A stretch of DNA of 64,000 nucleotides from VXNE01 sp965248075 (GCA_965248075.1 CBDFIL010000003.1:124001-188000), one strand, 5' to 3'. Shown: positions 45,932 through 54,502, counted from the stretch's first letter. Translations and numbers: made by a program. Notes: generated from the letters alone by a model not told the origin.

Positions 45932-46300
45932 ATGAACGAGCGCATGTCTCCAGGTACGCTTCGGGTGGTGCGATCGCTGGGTGAGGAACTCTCCATTGCG
46001 CGACGACGACGACGGATCACGCAAGCGGACCTCGCAACGAGAATGGGAGTCTCCGTGGGGACCGTGCAGCGCCTTGAGGCGGGGGACCCCGGCGTCGCGA
46101 TCGGTTCGCTCGTCATGGCGCTACTCGCGTTCGGCCAACTGAACAGGCTCCTGGACGCGCTCCCCGAGAGTCAAGACGACATTGGCCAGATGCTGGATCG
46201 GCAGAACCTGCCGCGTCGCGTGCGGAACGGGCGCCAGTCGCGGTCAGACGAGCCTGCGCAGCCAGCGGACGCAGGCACGGTCGACGGGGTGTTGTTTTGA
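45932..46300 (+). CDS. hipB: XRE-family antitoxin HipB
   Basis: 122 aa from ATG 45932 (MNERMSPGTLRVVRSLGEELSIARRR); an earlier ATG at 45881 lies in the A/T-rich control region. ITQADLATRMGVSVGTVQRLEAGDPG is a canonical helix-turn-helix. It binds and neutralises HipA and represses the operon in the known systems. Its stop overlaps the TTG start of hipA. Confidence 0.85.
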   Translation: MNERMSPGTLRVVRSLGEELSIARRRRRITQADLATRMGVSVGTVQRLEAGDPGVAIGSLVMALLAFGQLNRLLDALPESQDDIGQMLDRQNLPRRVRNGRQSRSDEPAQPADAGTVDGVLF

Positions 46301-47607
46301 CCGTCAACAGGGTTCGGGTAGCGCTGGGCGAGGCGCTCCTGCCGGTCGGGACGCTTCATTTCGAAGCTCGTCACGACAAGCAGATCTCGACCTTCCGCTA
46401 CGCGGAGCCGTGGCTGGAGTCCGCCCACGGGTTTGCGGTCGCGCCAACTCTCCCGCTAGGCTCACAGCCGTTTTTCGCCGCAGCCCCCACATCCGACTCC
46501 CGGGACGCTTTGCCGGGGGTGTTTTCCGACTGCGCGCCAGACAGCTGGGGGCGCAGTCTCGTGGACCACGACGCGCGCGCGCGTCCGACGGAACTCGACT
46601 ACTTGCTCGCAGCGAACGACCGCACCCGGCAAGGTGCGTTGCGATTTCTGGACGACCGCGGCGTGGCGCTCGCAGCGAACACTCCGCCCGTGCCGCGGCT
46701 GGCTCGTCTGGCCGACTTTCGGCGCCTGGCGCGCGCCTTCGAGACAGGCAAAGCTGCCGACATCACGCGCGTCGTACAGGAACTTCGCGGCGCCGGCAGT
46801 GCACTTGGCGGTGCACGGCCAAAGTGCGACTTCGAGGATGACAATGGCGTGCTCCACTTGGCCAAGTTCACCTCGACCCATGATCTCCTCCCCGTGGAGC
46901 GTATGGAAGTCGCAGCCCTGCGGCTCGCTCATGAAGTGGGGCTGCGGGTCGCATCTGCAGACCTCACGATGCAGGCATCCCAATACCCGGTTGCACTCAT
47001 ACGGCGTTTTGATCGGCGCGCGGGAAGACGACTGCACTACGCCTCCGCGCGCACGTTCCTTGGCAAGCAGAGCAGTGAGCATGGATACTACTCGGACTTG
47101 GCCGACACAATGCGCTCGACCTGCGGCGGGAGCGAAGATCTCCTCGCAGAGCTACGAGAGTTGCACCGCAGGATACTGTTCTCCATTCTCGTTTCGAACG
47201 ATGATGACCACCTGAAGAACCACGGATTTCTGTACGTCGGCGGCGGCGCATGGAAGCTCTCTCCCGCCTTCGACATCAACCCGCGCGCCGACCGAAACAC
47301 GCATCTTCAGACGGGAATCAGCGAACTGAGTGGGTACGAGGCTTCCGTCGAAGCCGCGATAGAGGCCGCCCCGCTTTTCGATGTGGGAACTGACGACGCG
47401 CGGAACGACGCGCGGGAGATGGCGGCGACGATCACTGCGCGCTGGCGCCCGTTGTGCATGTCTCTCGGCATGGACGCCAATGACTGCAGGAGGTACGCGC
47501 CCGCCTTCGAACGCGCGGCGGCGCAGTGCGTCACAAGCGGGCGAACACGACAGCCGCGAAGTTCGGCGTCTCCCCCTTCGCGCTCGTCGGGCTCGAGTTC
47601 ACCGTAG
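46297..47607 (+). CDS. hipA: HipA-family serine/threonine kinase toxin
   Basis: 436 aa from TTG 46297, overlapping the hipB stop (TTGA). The HipA N-terminal subdomain is followed by the nucleotide loop GGARPKCDF near residue 170, the catalytic-loop equivalent SNDDDHLKNHGFL near 302, and the metal-binding DINP near 326. In E. coli HipA phosphorylates glutamyl-tRNA synthetase; the target here is unknown. The last 20 residues are Ser/Arg-rich and not conserved. Confidence 0.88.
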   Translation: MTVNRVRVALGEALLPVGTLHFEARHDKQISTFRYAEPWLESAHGFAVAPTLPLGSQPFFAAAPTSDSRDALPGVFSDCAPDSWGRSLVDHDARARPTELDYLLAANDRTRQGALRFLDDRGVALAANTPPVPRLARLADFRRLARAFETGKAADITRVVQELRGAGSALGGARPKCDFEDDNGVLHLAKFTSTHDLLPVERMEVAALRLAHEVGLRVASADLTMQASQYPVALIRRFDRRAGRRLHYASARTFLGKQSSEHGYYSDLADTMRSTCGGSEDLLAELRELHRRILFSILVSNDDDHLKNHGFLYVGGGAWKLSPAFDINPRADRNTHLQTGISELSGYEASVEAAIEAAPLFDVGTDDARNDAREMAATITARWRPLCMSLGMDANDCRRYAPAFERAAAQCVTSGRTRQPRSSASPPSRSSGSSSP

Positions 47608-47741
47608 CCATCGCTAACGCTTCCTCGAGCCCCGGACCGCGCGAGTTCACACGCCGCGTGGGGGACGCCCCCCAGATTCGATACCTGCAGAGGCAGCGGC
47701 ATGCTCAACTTTGACGACAAAGAGGCCGGGCCGGGTGAGAG

Positions 47742-49130
47742 TCAGCCCTGCAGTTCGGCGAGCTTGCGCGTCAAGGTGTTGCGGCCCCAGCCGAGCAGCA
47801 CGGCGGCATCGCGCTTGCGGCCGCCCGTTCGTTCCAACGCCGCCTCGATCATGACCCGCTCGAAGACCGGCAAAGCCGTCGTGAGGATGCCCCGCTCGCC
47901 TCCGGCCAATCGTTCCTGCGCCCACGCGCGCAGCAGCGCCTCCCAGTCCGAATCGCCGGCGCCCAACGGTGTCTCCTGCCGCAACTCGGGGGGCAGATCG
48001 TCGATGAGGATTTCTCGGCCGGCGGCCATCACCGTCAGCCATCGGCACGTGTTTTCCAACTGGCGCACGTTCCCGGGCCATGGGAGTGTCTCCAGGAAGG
48101 CCGCGGTCTCGGGCAGGAGTTTCTTCGGCTCCCCGCCGAGTTCGCTGGCGGCCGCATCCAGAAAGTGGTCCGTGAGCGGGGCGATGTCCTGCCGCCGGTC
48201 CGAGAGGCGGGGGAGGTGTACGCGGATGACGTTCAGGCGATGATAGAGGTCCTCCCGAAACGCCCCGTTGGCCACCAGTGCCTCCATATCCTGGTGTGTG
48301 GCGGCGATGATGCGTACGTCGACCTTCACGGTCGTTCGGCCCCCGACCCGGTAGAACTCTCCATCCGAGAGTACGCGCAGGAGCCGCGTCTGGGTGTCCG
48401 GCGGCATATCGCCGATTTCGTCGAGGAACAGCGTCCCGCCGTCCGCCTGCTCGAAGCGGCCGATGCGCTGGCGGTCCGCTCCCGTGAAGGCACCCTTTTC
48501 GTGGCCGAAGAGCTCCGACTCGATGAGATCCCTCGGGATGGCCGCCATGTTGAGCGCGATCATCGGCGCCGATGCGCGTCGGCTGTGCCTGTGTAGCGCG
48601 CTTGCGACGAGCTCCTTGCCGGTTCCCGACTCCCCGTTGATCAACACCGTGATGTTGGAGTGGGCCAGCCGGCCGATGGCTCGGAACACCTCCTGCATGG
48701 CCGGGGCCTGACCGATGATCTCCGTCGCTGGATGCCGCGAGGGCTCGCTGCGTGGCAGCGCCAGTTCGCGGCGGTGGGCGACGGCGCGTCGCACCGTCGC
48801 GATGGCCTCGTCGATGTCGAAGGGCTTCGGCAGGTATTCGAAAGCCCCGCCCTGGTAGGAGTTGACTGCACTCTCGAGGTCCGAGTGCGCCGTCATCACG
48901 ATGACCGGGACGGTCGGGTGGCTCTCCTGCACCGACGCCAGCAGTTCCAGGCCATCGGCGCCCGGCATCCTGATGTCGGTGACGATCACGTCCGGCTGCT
49001 CGACCTCCAGATGTTCGAGCGCGGCGTTGCCCCTCTCGAACGAACGCGCCGCGAAGCCCGCCTGCACCAGGGCACGTTCGAAGACCCACCGAATGGACCG
49101 GTCGTCGTCGACCACCCAGACGCTCGACAT
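47742..49130 (-). CDS. ntrC: Nitrogen regulation response regulator NtrC (GlnG)
   Basis: 462 aa from ATG 49130 (MSSVWVVDDDRSIRWVFE). The receiver domain has phospho-Asp52 in VIVTDIRMPGADG. The AAA+ sigma-54 activator domain contains GESGTGKE and the GAFTGA loop that contacts sigma-54. The C-terminal Fis-type helix-turn-helix is in TGGRKRDAAVLLGWGRNTLTRKL. It activates sigma-54 promoters under nitrogen limitation. It is paired with ntrB upstream, 16 bases apart. Confidence 0.96.
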   Translation of the reverse strand: MSSVWVVDDDRSIRWVFERALVQAGFAARSFERGNAALEHLEVEQPDVIVTDIRMPGADGLELLASVQESHPTVPVIVMTAHSDLESAVNSYQGGAFEYLPKPFDIDEAIATVRRAVAHRRELALPRSEPSRHPATEIIGQAPAMQEVFRAIGRLAHSNITVLINGESGTGKELVASALHRHSRRASAPMIALNMAAIPRDLIESELFGHEKGAFTGADRQRIGRFEQADGGTLFLDEIGDMPPDTQTRLLRVLSDGEFYRVGGRTTVKVDVRIIAATHQDMEALVANGAFREDLYHRLNVIRVHLPRLSDRRQDIAPLTDHFLDAAASELGGEPKKLLPETAAFLETLPWPGNVRQLENTCRWLTVMAAGREILIDDLPPELRQETPLGAGDSDWEALLRAWAQERLAGGERGILTTALPVFERVMIEAALERTGGRKRDAAVLLGWGRNTLTRKLAELQG

Positions 49131-49146
49131 CGGTCCGCTTTGCGAT

Positions 49147-50199
49147 TCACCCACTCTTCGGTTGCTCCAACGGTATGTATAGGGAGAAGACGGTGTGTCC
49201 CGGCGTGCTGTCGCACTCCAGCACGCCGTTGTGCTGCCCGACGATGTTCTGCGTGATGGAGAGCCCAAGCCCGGTACCCTCCGGGCGTCCGCTGATCATC
49301 GGGTAGTAGATCCGGTCCGCGATGTCCGCGGGAATGCCCGGCCCGTTGTCCAGGATGTCCACCCGGACCACGACCCGATGCCGATGCTGTCCGATCGTGA
49401 ACTGCCGCACCGCGCGCGTGGTGAGTTCGATGCATGGGCTCGGCGTATCGACGAGCGCCTCTTGCGCGTTGCGCATGATGTTGAGGCACGCCTGCACCAG
49501 TTTGCCGAAGTCCCCCTCGAGCTCCGGCAGCCCGAGATCGTAGTCGCGCCGGAAGGCGATCCGCCCCGGTTCCTCCGCGTCGATCAACTGGGCTACCCGT
49601 TCGAGGACGCGATGCACGTTGATCGACTCGAAGCGCGGCCGCTCACTCGAACCCAGCATGCGGTCGACCAGGTTCTTGAGGCGGTCGGCCTCATCGATGA
49701 CGACACGCGTGTACTCCCGCTGCCGCTCCGAATCGAGTTCTCGGTCGAGCAGTTGCGCCGCCCCGCGGATCCCCCCAAGCGGGTTCTTGATCTCGTGGGC
49801 GAGACCGCGCACCAGTTCGCGGGTGGTCTCCTGCAGGGCCACGTGCTGATCGTCGCGGTTGATCCGAAGGAACCGGTCGAGGGGTTCGATTTCGATCAAC
49901 AGGGAGTTGCCGCCGAGGCGCTCCACGGAATAGTGCGCGCGCTGCTCCGGCTGGCCGTTGCTGATCAATACCGCCTCGCGCTTCGTGAATGGCTGCCCGG
50001 TCTCGAGCGTGTTGCGCAGGACCGTCGCCTGCTCGGCCGGGTCGACATAGAGCTGCCGCACTTCGCGTCCGATGACGCGATGCGCCGACTGGCCAAAGAA
50101 CGCCTCCGCAGCCTGGTTCAGATAGGTGACCTGCAACGTGTTGTCGAGCACCACCACTGCCGTGGCAAGCTGATCGAGGACGTCTTGAGCGTTGGCCAT
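49147..50199 (-). CDS. ntrB: Nitrogen regulation sensor kinase NtrB (GlnL)
   Basis: 350 aa from ATG 50199, essentially the length of E. coli NtrB (349). A PAS domain (LATAVVVLDNTLQVTYLNQAAEAFFG) is followed by the phosphoacceptor His135 in RGLAHEIKNPLGG and ATPase motifs VDILDNGPGIP and GTGLGLSITQNIV. It phosphorylates or dephosphorylates NtrC depending on PII. The TTG at 50271 would add 24 residues but would run through a candidate sigma-54 box, so 50199 is preferred. Confidence 0.95.
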   Translation of the reverse strand: MANAQDVLDQLATAVVVLDNTLQVTYLNQAAEAFFGQSAHRVIGREVRQLYVDPAEQATVLRNTLETGQPFTKREAVLISNGQPEQRAHYSVERLGGNSLLIEIEPLDRFLRINRDDQHVALQETTRELVRGLAHEIKNPLGGIRGAAQLLDRELDSERQREYTRVVIDEADRLKNLVDRMLGSSERPRFESINVHRVLERVAQLIDAEEPGRIAFRRDYDLGLPELEGDFGKLVQACLNIMRNAQEALVDTPSPCIELTTRAVRQFTIGQHRHRVVVRVDILDNGPGIPADIADRIYYPMISGRPEGTGLGLSITQNIVGQHNGVLECDSTPGHTVFSLYIPLEQPKSG

Positions 50200-50254
50200 G
50201 GTGTCGTCGGAACTGTTCTGGGCGCGCGACCGACCAAGGGACGCAGTGAGGGAA

Positions 50255-50270
50255 TGCAATTTTCGGTCCA
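50255..50270 (-). promoter_or_regulatory. Weak sigma-54 (-24/-12) candidate for ntrBC
   Basis: On the minus strand this reads TGGACCGAAAATTGCA, compared with the consensus TGGCAC-N5-TTGCA. The essential GG and GC and their spacing are kept, with two or three mismatches. It lies 56 bases before the ntrB start and about 80 bases downstream of an NtrC-type palindrome. Confidence 0.4.
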
Positions 50271-50340
50271 ATCAGGTACGCGCTTCAGCCGGCCCCGGCG
50301 GACGCCCACTGCGCCCTATCATGGAGCTGCGACCTGCTCG

Positions 50341-50357
50341 TGCACCAATTTAGTGCA
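50341..50357. promoter_or_regulatory. NtrC-binding site upstream of ntrB
   Basis: TGCACCAATTTAGTGCA matches the NtrC consensus TGCACC-N5-GGTGCA with one mismatch. It lies about 140 bases before the ntrB start, between the DUF4124 gene and ntrB, and is positioned for NtrC control of its own operon. Confidence 0.65.
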
Positions 50358-50380
50358 TTTGTGGGGCTGGAGCAACGTGC

Positions 50381-50399
50381 AGGCCCGTCGCGCGGGCCT
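50381..50399. terminator. Hairpin after the DUF4124 gene
   Basis: AGGCCCGTCGCGCGGGCCT forms a seven-base-pair stem just downstream of the DUF4124 stop (50415, minus strand). There is no clear U tract, so it could be a terminator or simply a stabilising hairpin between glnA-DUF4124 and ntrBC. Confidence 0.4.
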
Positions 50400-50414
50400 C
50401 TGGGCGAGTGGAAC

Positions 50415-51023
50415 TCAGCGACGCAGGGCCACGCGCTGCACGTGAAAGGTCGTCGCAGCGGTGTCTCCGACGACCGCGCCACCCCCGTCCACCAGTTCGA
50501 TGCGCAGGCTGTGCGGGCCGCGATGGACTCCCGACAGGGTGCAGACAATCAGCGTCGACTGGTCCTTGCGACGGGCCCCCCCTCGCGCTGGCTCTCTCAT
50601 GCGAGGGGGTGGCCCCCCTCGCGCTCCCCGGGCTGAAGGCTCCCCACAGCTACCCCCGACAGCGGCCCCGTCGAGCAGCAGCAGCGGGCGGTGTCCTGGC
50701 CGGAGCGCGGGGCGCACGTGGACCTCGACGTGAACCTCGCCGCCGTTGGCTCGGATCGTGTCTCCCGGCCCGGGGGAAACGACGGCAACCGTATCGTAAG
50801 GCTGGGGCCTGGCTTCGGTGTCGCCCGCCGGGTTATCGGCCAGGGTGGGACCGGGCGGCGCGTCGGCGCGGTAGGTGTTGATCCGCAGGGGAGGAAGGAC
50901 TTCGCCACGGCCGCGGTCCGAGAAGACCGGGTAGCCACCCTCGTCCGTGGTCCTGTACACGCGGTTCTCCGTCGCGGGCATCGTTGTCGCCATGAGCACC
51001 AGGGCCACGGCCGCATACCGCAC
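50415..51023 (-). CDS. DUF4124 domain protein between glnA and ntrB, with an in-frame repeat insertion
   Basis: 202 aa from GTG 51023, with a signal-like VRYAAVALVLMATTMPATEN start. The DUF4124 segment is VYRTTDEGGYPVFSDRG, with PLRINTYRAD after it. This gene commonly lies between glnA and ntrB in gammaproteobacteria; its function is unknown. Residues about 126-157 (Gly/Arg/Pro-rich) look foreign and correspond to a palindromic DNA element seen also at 60.66 kb. Removing them joins LLLLDGAAVG to STLIVCTLSGVHRGPHSL, which looks continuous. Confidence 0.75.
   Translation of the reverse strand: MRYAAVALVLMATTMPATENRVYRTTDEGGYPVFSDRGRGEVLPPLRINTYRADAPPGPTLADNPAGDTEARPQPYDTVAVVSPGPGDTIRANGGEVHVEVHVRPALRPGHRPLLLLDGAAVGGSCGEPSARGARGGPPPRMREPARGGARRKDQSTLIVCTLSGVHRGPHSLRIELVDGGGAVVGDTAATTFHVQRVALRR
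50601..50645. repeat. Small palindromic repeat inside the DUF4124 gene
   Basis: About 45 bp containing GCGAGGGGGTGGCCCCCCTCGC (a hairpin) then GCTCCCCGGGCTGAAGGCTCC. Its reverse complement aligns with 60662-60701, sharing GGAGCCTTCAGCC, GGGGAGC and CGAGGGG..CCCCTCGCA. The insertion keeps the reading frame of the host gene. Confidence 0.72.
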
Positions 51024-51126
51024 GTCGCAAGCTCCTCCGCTACCAGGAAGGTAGTCTCTCAGGAACGCACAGGCCCCGATACCGCTTCCGGCGTCTGGGC
51101 CTGTAGGACCGCGACGTTCGTGTATG

Positions 51127-52539
51127 TCAGACGGAGTAGTACATCTCGAACTCGGCGGGGTGGGTCGCCATGCGCAGCACCTCGACCTCTTCCTCCTTGA
51201 GCGCGATGTAGGCATCGATCTGGTCGTCGCTGAAGACGCCGCCCGCTGTGAGGAAGGCTCGGTCGGCGTCCAGCGCCTCGAGCGCGCCATCGAGCGAGGC
51301 ACACACCGTCGGGACGCCCACCAGCTCCTCCGGAGCGAGATCGTAGAGATCCTTGTCGAACGGATCGCCCGGGTGGATCTGGTTCTGGATCCCGTCCAGG
51401 CCCGCCATCAGCATCGCGGCGAAGGTCAGGTACGGGTTGCCCGCGGCGTCCGGGAACCGGACCTCTGCCCGATAGGCCCTCGGGTTGCCGCCCTGCACGT
51501 ACGGAATCCGAATGGATGCCGAGCGGTTGCGCGCCGAATAGACGAGCAGAACGGGCGCCTCGAAGCCCGGGACGAGCCGCTTGTAGGAGTTGGTCGTCGC
51601 GTTGGCAAACGCGTTGATGGCCCGCGCGTGCTTGATGACCCCCCCGATGTAGTACAGCGCGGTGTCGGACAGGCCCGCATAGCCGTCTCCGAAGAACACG
51701 TTCTCGCCGTTCATTCCGATCGACTGATGCACGTGCATGCCATTGCCGTTGTCGCCGACCAGCGGCTTGGGCATGAAGGTGGCCGTCTTGCCGTAGGCGT
51801 GGGCCACGTTGTGCACGCAGTACTTGTAGATCTGCAATTCGTCGGCCTTGCGCACCAACGTGTTGAACAGGACGCCGATTTCGGCCTGGCACGCGGTGCC
51901 CACCTCGTGGTGATGGACCTCCACTTCGAGACCCATGGCCTGCATGGCGCTGCACATGGCGTTGCGCAAATCCACCGCCGAGTCGACGGGCGGGACCGGA
52001 AAATAGCCGCCCTTGACCCCGGGCCGGTGGCCGAGGTTGCCGCCCTCGAACTCGGTGTCCGACTCCCAGGCCGCCTCCTCGGCGGAGATCGCGTACGACG
52101 CGCCGGACATGCCGACCTTCCAGCGCACGTCGTCAAACACGAAGAACTCGGCTTCCGGCCCGAAGTAGGCCGTGTCGCCGATGCCCGTGGAAGCGAGATA
52201 TTTCTCCGCGAGCTTCGCCGTCGAGCGCGGGTCGCGACCATAGGGCTGCATGGTGGTCGGCTCGATGATGTCGCAGCGCAGATTGACGGTGGTTTCGTCG
52301 CGGAACGGGTCCACCACCGGGGTGGTGTCGTCGGGCAGCAGCATCATGTCCGACTCGTTGATCGACTTCCATCCGGCGATGGACGAGCCGTCGAACATGA
52401 TGCCGTCCGCGAACATGTCCTCGTCGACCCTGCTCGCCGGAATCGTGGTGTGCTGCTCCTTGCCGCGCGGGTCGGTAAAGCGCAGGTCCACCCACTTGGC
52501 TTCGTTATCCTTGATCAGCTGTATCGTATTTTCCGACAT
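51127..52539 (-). CDS. glnA: Glutamine synthetase type I GlnA
   Basis: 470 aa. It makes glutamine from glutamate, ammonia and ATP. Signatures include MFDGSSIAGWKSI, AYFGPEAEFFVFDDV, EVHHHEVGTACQAEIG (metal ligands) and GNGMHVHQSI (ATP). The adenylylation site Tyr399 is in FDKDLYDLAPEE, so activity is probably controlled by adenylylation. A near-perfect sigma-54 promoter and two NtrC-type sites precede it. It is followed by DUF4124 and ntrBC. Confidence 0.98.
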   Translation of the reverse strand: MSENTIQLIKDNEAKWVDLRFTDPRGKEQHTTIPASRVDEDMFADGIMFDGSSIAGWKSINESDMMLLPDDTTPVVDPFRDETTVNLRCDIIEPTTMQPYGRDPRSTAKLAEKYLASTGIGDTAYFGPEAEFFVFDDVRWKVGMSGASYAISAEEAAWESDTEFEGGNLGHRPGVKGGYFPVPPVDSAVDLRNAMCSAMQAMGLEVEVHHHEVGTACQAEIGVLFNTLVRKADELQIYKYCVHNVAHAYGKTATFMPKPLVGDNGNGMHVHQSIGMNGENVFFGDGYAGLSDTALYYIGGVIKHARAINAFANATTNSYKRLVPGFEAPVLLVYSARNRSASIRIPYVQGGNPRAYRAEVRFPDAAGNPYLTFAAMLMAGLDGIQNQIHPGDPFDKDLYDLAPEELVGVPTVCASLDGALEALDADRAFLTAGGVFSDDQIDAYIALKEEEVEVLRMATHPAEFEMYYSV

Positions 52540-52689
52540 TCCACTTCTCTCCTCGGGAACCGCTCTTCGTGCTTCGATTCAGTGTGCGCCCGGTAGTGCG
52601 GCGCGCGCCCGCGCGCCCCGGCCCGACGAAACAGCTATCACTGCCCGCCGAACGATCGGGCGACCGGTCCGACTTCCGGTTTCTGTCAA

Positions 52690-52705
52690 AGCAATTTCGA
52701 TGCCA
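52690..52705 (-). promoter_or_regulatory. Sigma-54 promoter of glnA
   Basis: On the minus strand TGGCATCGAAATTGCT fits TGGCAC-N5-TTGCW with only one mismatch, and both GG(-24) and GC(-12) are present at correct spacing. It lies about 150 bases upstream of glnA, which gives an untranslated leader of roughly 140 bases. Confidence 0.82.
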
Positions 52706-52798
52706 GCCCAACAAGGGGCAGAAACACCGACCCGGGGCGCCGATGATGGGCGATCACCGCCCTTCGCCGCCGATTTCGCGTCCATTCACGCGAACGCA

Positions 52799-52846
52799 CG
52801 CCACTTGGCGGTGCATCCGAGGCCGCGAACGCACCGTTTCGGTGCA
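52799..52846. promoter_or_regulatory. Two NtrC-binding sites upstream of glnA
   Basis: The upstream site CGCACCGTTTCGGTGCA (52830-52846) fits the NtrC consensus except for its first base. A weaker site CGCCACTTGGCGGTGCA (52799-52815) has the same right half; the two right halves are 31 bases apart, about three helical turns. They lie roughly 130 and 160 bases upstream of the expected glnA start site, as in the classical glnA enhancer. Confidence 0.75.
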
Positions 52847-52871
52847 TGCGCTGTGCCAGGCGCGACGGGCG

Positions 52872-53102
52872 TCAAGTCTCGCACACTTCGAGCCGAATGC
52901 GAATGTCCTCCCCGTCGCGCTCGGCGAGCAGCACCCGGTGTCCATGCACGCGACACCACGCGGGGATGTCGTGCAGAACGCCAGGGTCGGTGGCGAGCAC
53001 GTCCAGCACCGCCCCGGGTGACAGCGTGCGGACTCTGTCCTGGGTGCGAATGACCGGCAGCGGACACAACAGCCCACGGGCGTCGAGTTCGCTAATCCGC
53101 AC
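52872..53102 (-). CDS. TusA-family sulfur carrier protein
   Basis: 76 aa from GTG 53102. ELDARGLLCPLPV contains the conserved persulfide-carrying Cys13 of the TusA/SirA family; the rest (VLATDPGVLHDIPAWCRVHGHRVL) matches the two-layered fold. The start codon overlaps by one base the stop of the PP-loop gene. It probably passes sulfur to the PP-loop enzyme encoded upstream (inference from the coupling). Confidence 0.9.
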   Translation of the reverse strand: MRISELDARGLLCPLPVIRTQDRVRTLSPGAVLDVLATDPGVLHDIPAWCRVHGHRVLLAERDGEDIRIRLEVCET

Positions 53103-54145
53103 TAGATGTGCCAGGAGACGGGCAACTCCGTGGCCTTGAGCGGCGCGACCTGCAACTGCTCCACAACCCCGTCGGTGTGGTGCACGCTGACGCCGACCCG
53201 GTCCGTGTCCCGTCCCTGGCTGTAGCGTGCCAGCACGCGGGCCGCCATTTCCAGGTCCTCGCGCTCGGGCGCGCCGTCGATCAGTGCCAGCGGCCCCGGG
53301 ACGTCGCAGGTACGCAGATGCACGAAGCGCTTGCGGTAGCCCTCAAGGAACCGGTTCTCGCCTTCCTCGCGTCCGACGATGAGCTTGTAGTGCCGGGCCG
53401 GGCGGATGTGACGTCCGACCTTGAGCAGCATGACGTCGTCGAGCTCATAGTCGCGCTCGCCGCGCGCCTCCCAAAGGTCCACCAGCTTCGCCGAATACCG
53501 CTCGTCGGTCAGGAAGCAGCAGCCCCCGGCGGGCTGCGCGTAGTCCTTGAAGCCGAACGCTTCGGCCAGCGCCATCTGCGGCTTGCGGCTACGACCGTGG
53601 AAGCCGAACAGGGCCTCGCGGTTCACCCAACCGTCGCGCTCCGGTCGCGTCGGCGGCAGGTTCTTCGCGCAGAGGGGGCGCAACAGCAGATCGTCCGCGC
53701 CCGATTCCCGCGCGACGATCGGCATCGTCTCCTTGCGCTGGGACTTCGGACGCTGCCCTATCACTTCGCCCGTGAGGATGAAGTCGAACCCCTGCTCTTC
53801 CATGAAGCCCCAGGCGAGCGCCTTGTTGACCATGAAGATCTTGCAGTCGAGGCACGGATTGAGGTGCTGTCCGTATCCGTACTTCGGATTGAGGACGACA
53901 TCCTTGTATTCCGTCGACACGTCGATGATGTGCAGCGGGATGCCCAACTGTTCCGCAACCCAGAGAGCATTGTTGCGCTTCTCCTTGGCCTGGTCCTTCC
54001 TGCGGATGGCATGGGTGTGGCCTTCCACACAGAAACCGGTGTAGAAATTCAGTCCCTCGACGTGGACCCCCTGCTCCATGACGACCTTTGCCGCCAACAT
54101 GGAGTCGAGGCCACCCGAGATGAGTGCAACGGCCTTCCTCGTCAT
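53102..54145 (-). CDS. PP-loop ATPase, MnmA/ThiI-like tRNA-thiolation type
   Basis: 347 aa. The PP-loop SGGLDSMLAAKVV starts at residue 10. Cys residues occur in YTGFCVEGH, NPCLDCKIFM and AGGCCFLTDE, and GEVIGQRPKSQ is a conserved loop. The C-terminal third (KVGRHIRPARHYKLIVGREEGENRFLEGYR) resembles an NFACT-R/DUF814-type segment. It is often labelled tRNA (5-methylaminomethyl-2-thiouridylate)-methyltransferase, but the length and C-terminal domain differ from canonical MnmA. With TusA it probably performs a sulfur-insertion reaction on tRNA or another substrate. Confidence 0.78.
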   Translation of the reverse strand: MTRKAVALISGGLDSMLAAKVVMEQGVHVEGLNFYTGFCVEGHTHAIRRKDQAKEKRNNALWVAEQLGIPLHIIDVSTEYKDVVLNPKYGYGQHLNPCLDCKIFMVNKALAWGFMEEQGFDFILTGEVIGQRPKSQRKETMPIVARESGADDLLLRPLCAKNLPPTRPERDGWVNREALFGFHGRSRKPQMALAEAFGFKDYAQPAGGCCFLTDERYSAKLVDLWEARGERDYELDDVMLLKVGRHIRPARHYKLIVGREEGENRFLEGYRKRFVHLRTCDVPGPLALIDGAPEREDLEMAARVLARYSQGRDTDRVGVSVHHTDGVVEQLQVAPLKATELPVSWHI

Positions 54146-54181
54146 GGGGGTATTGTAATGCGCCTGCCCGATCGACAGGAA

Positions 54182-54462
54182 CTAGCCCGCATTTCTCACC
54201 AGGCCGCTTGTCGGCGTCAAAAAGGCGTGGGGGTTCAAGAAGTTGACCGCGATTGCCGATGATCGTGCCGAGCACGGACTGCGCTGGCCGCGCCCTCGCG
54301 GGTCTTTTGGCCCCGTGTACACACGGGCCCGTGCTTGCGCACGTGCTCCCTCAACCGTAGGCCCCGCTATGCTCTCGGTCGGCGAGCGCGACGCAAGCCT
54401 CGTGCGCACAGGACCAAAATCCTCCGCGATCATCACGGCCCCTGGTGAGAAATGCGGGCTAG
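54182..54462. mobile_element. MITE-like element with terminal inverted repeats, copy 2
   Basis: 281 bp, ends CTAGCCCGCATTTCTCACCA and its reverse complement. The internal order is opposite to copy 1 and the same as copies 3 and 4. The conserved short frame on its minus strand ends LTPTSGLVRNAG. It lies between the divergent PP-loop gene and dtd. Its right end reads GGTGAGAAATG in the direction of dtd and opens a frame continuous with dtd, but dtd has its own ATG at 54503. Confidence 0.9.
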
Positions 54463-54502
54463 CCGCCAACCGCGGGATCGCGGACATCGCGCGGGCGGTC
54501 CG

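Noticed and set aside
50341..50420. Rho-independent terminator with a T tract after the glnA operon
   Set aside because: The GC hairpin at 50381-50399 has no T run on either side, so it is listed only as a hairpin with low confidence.
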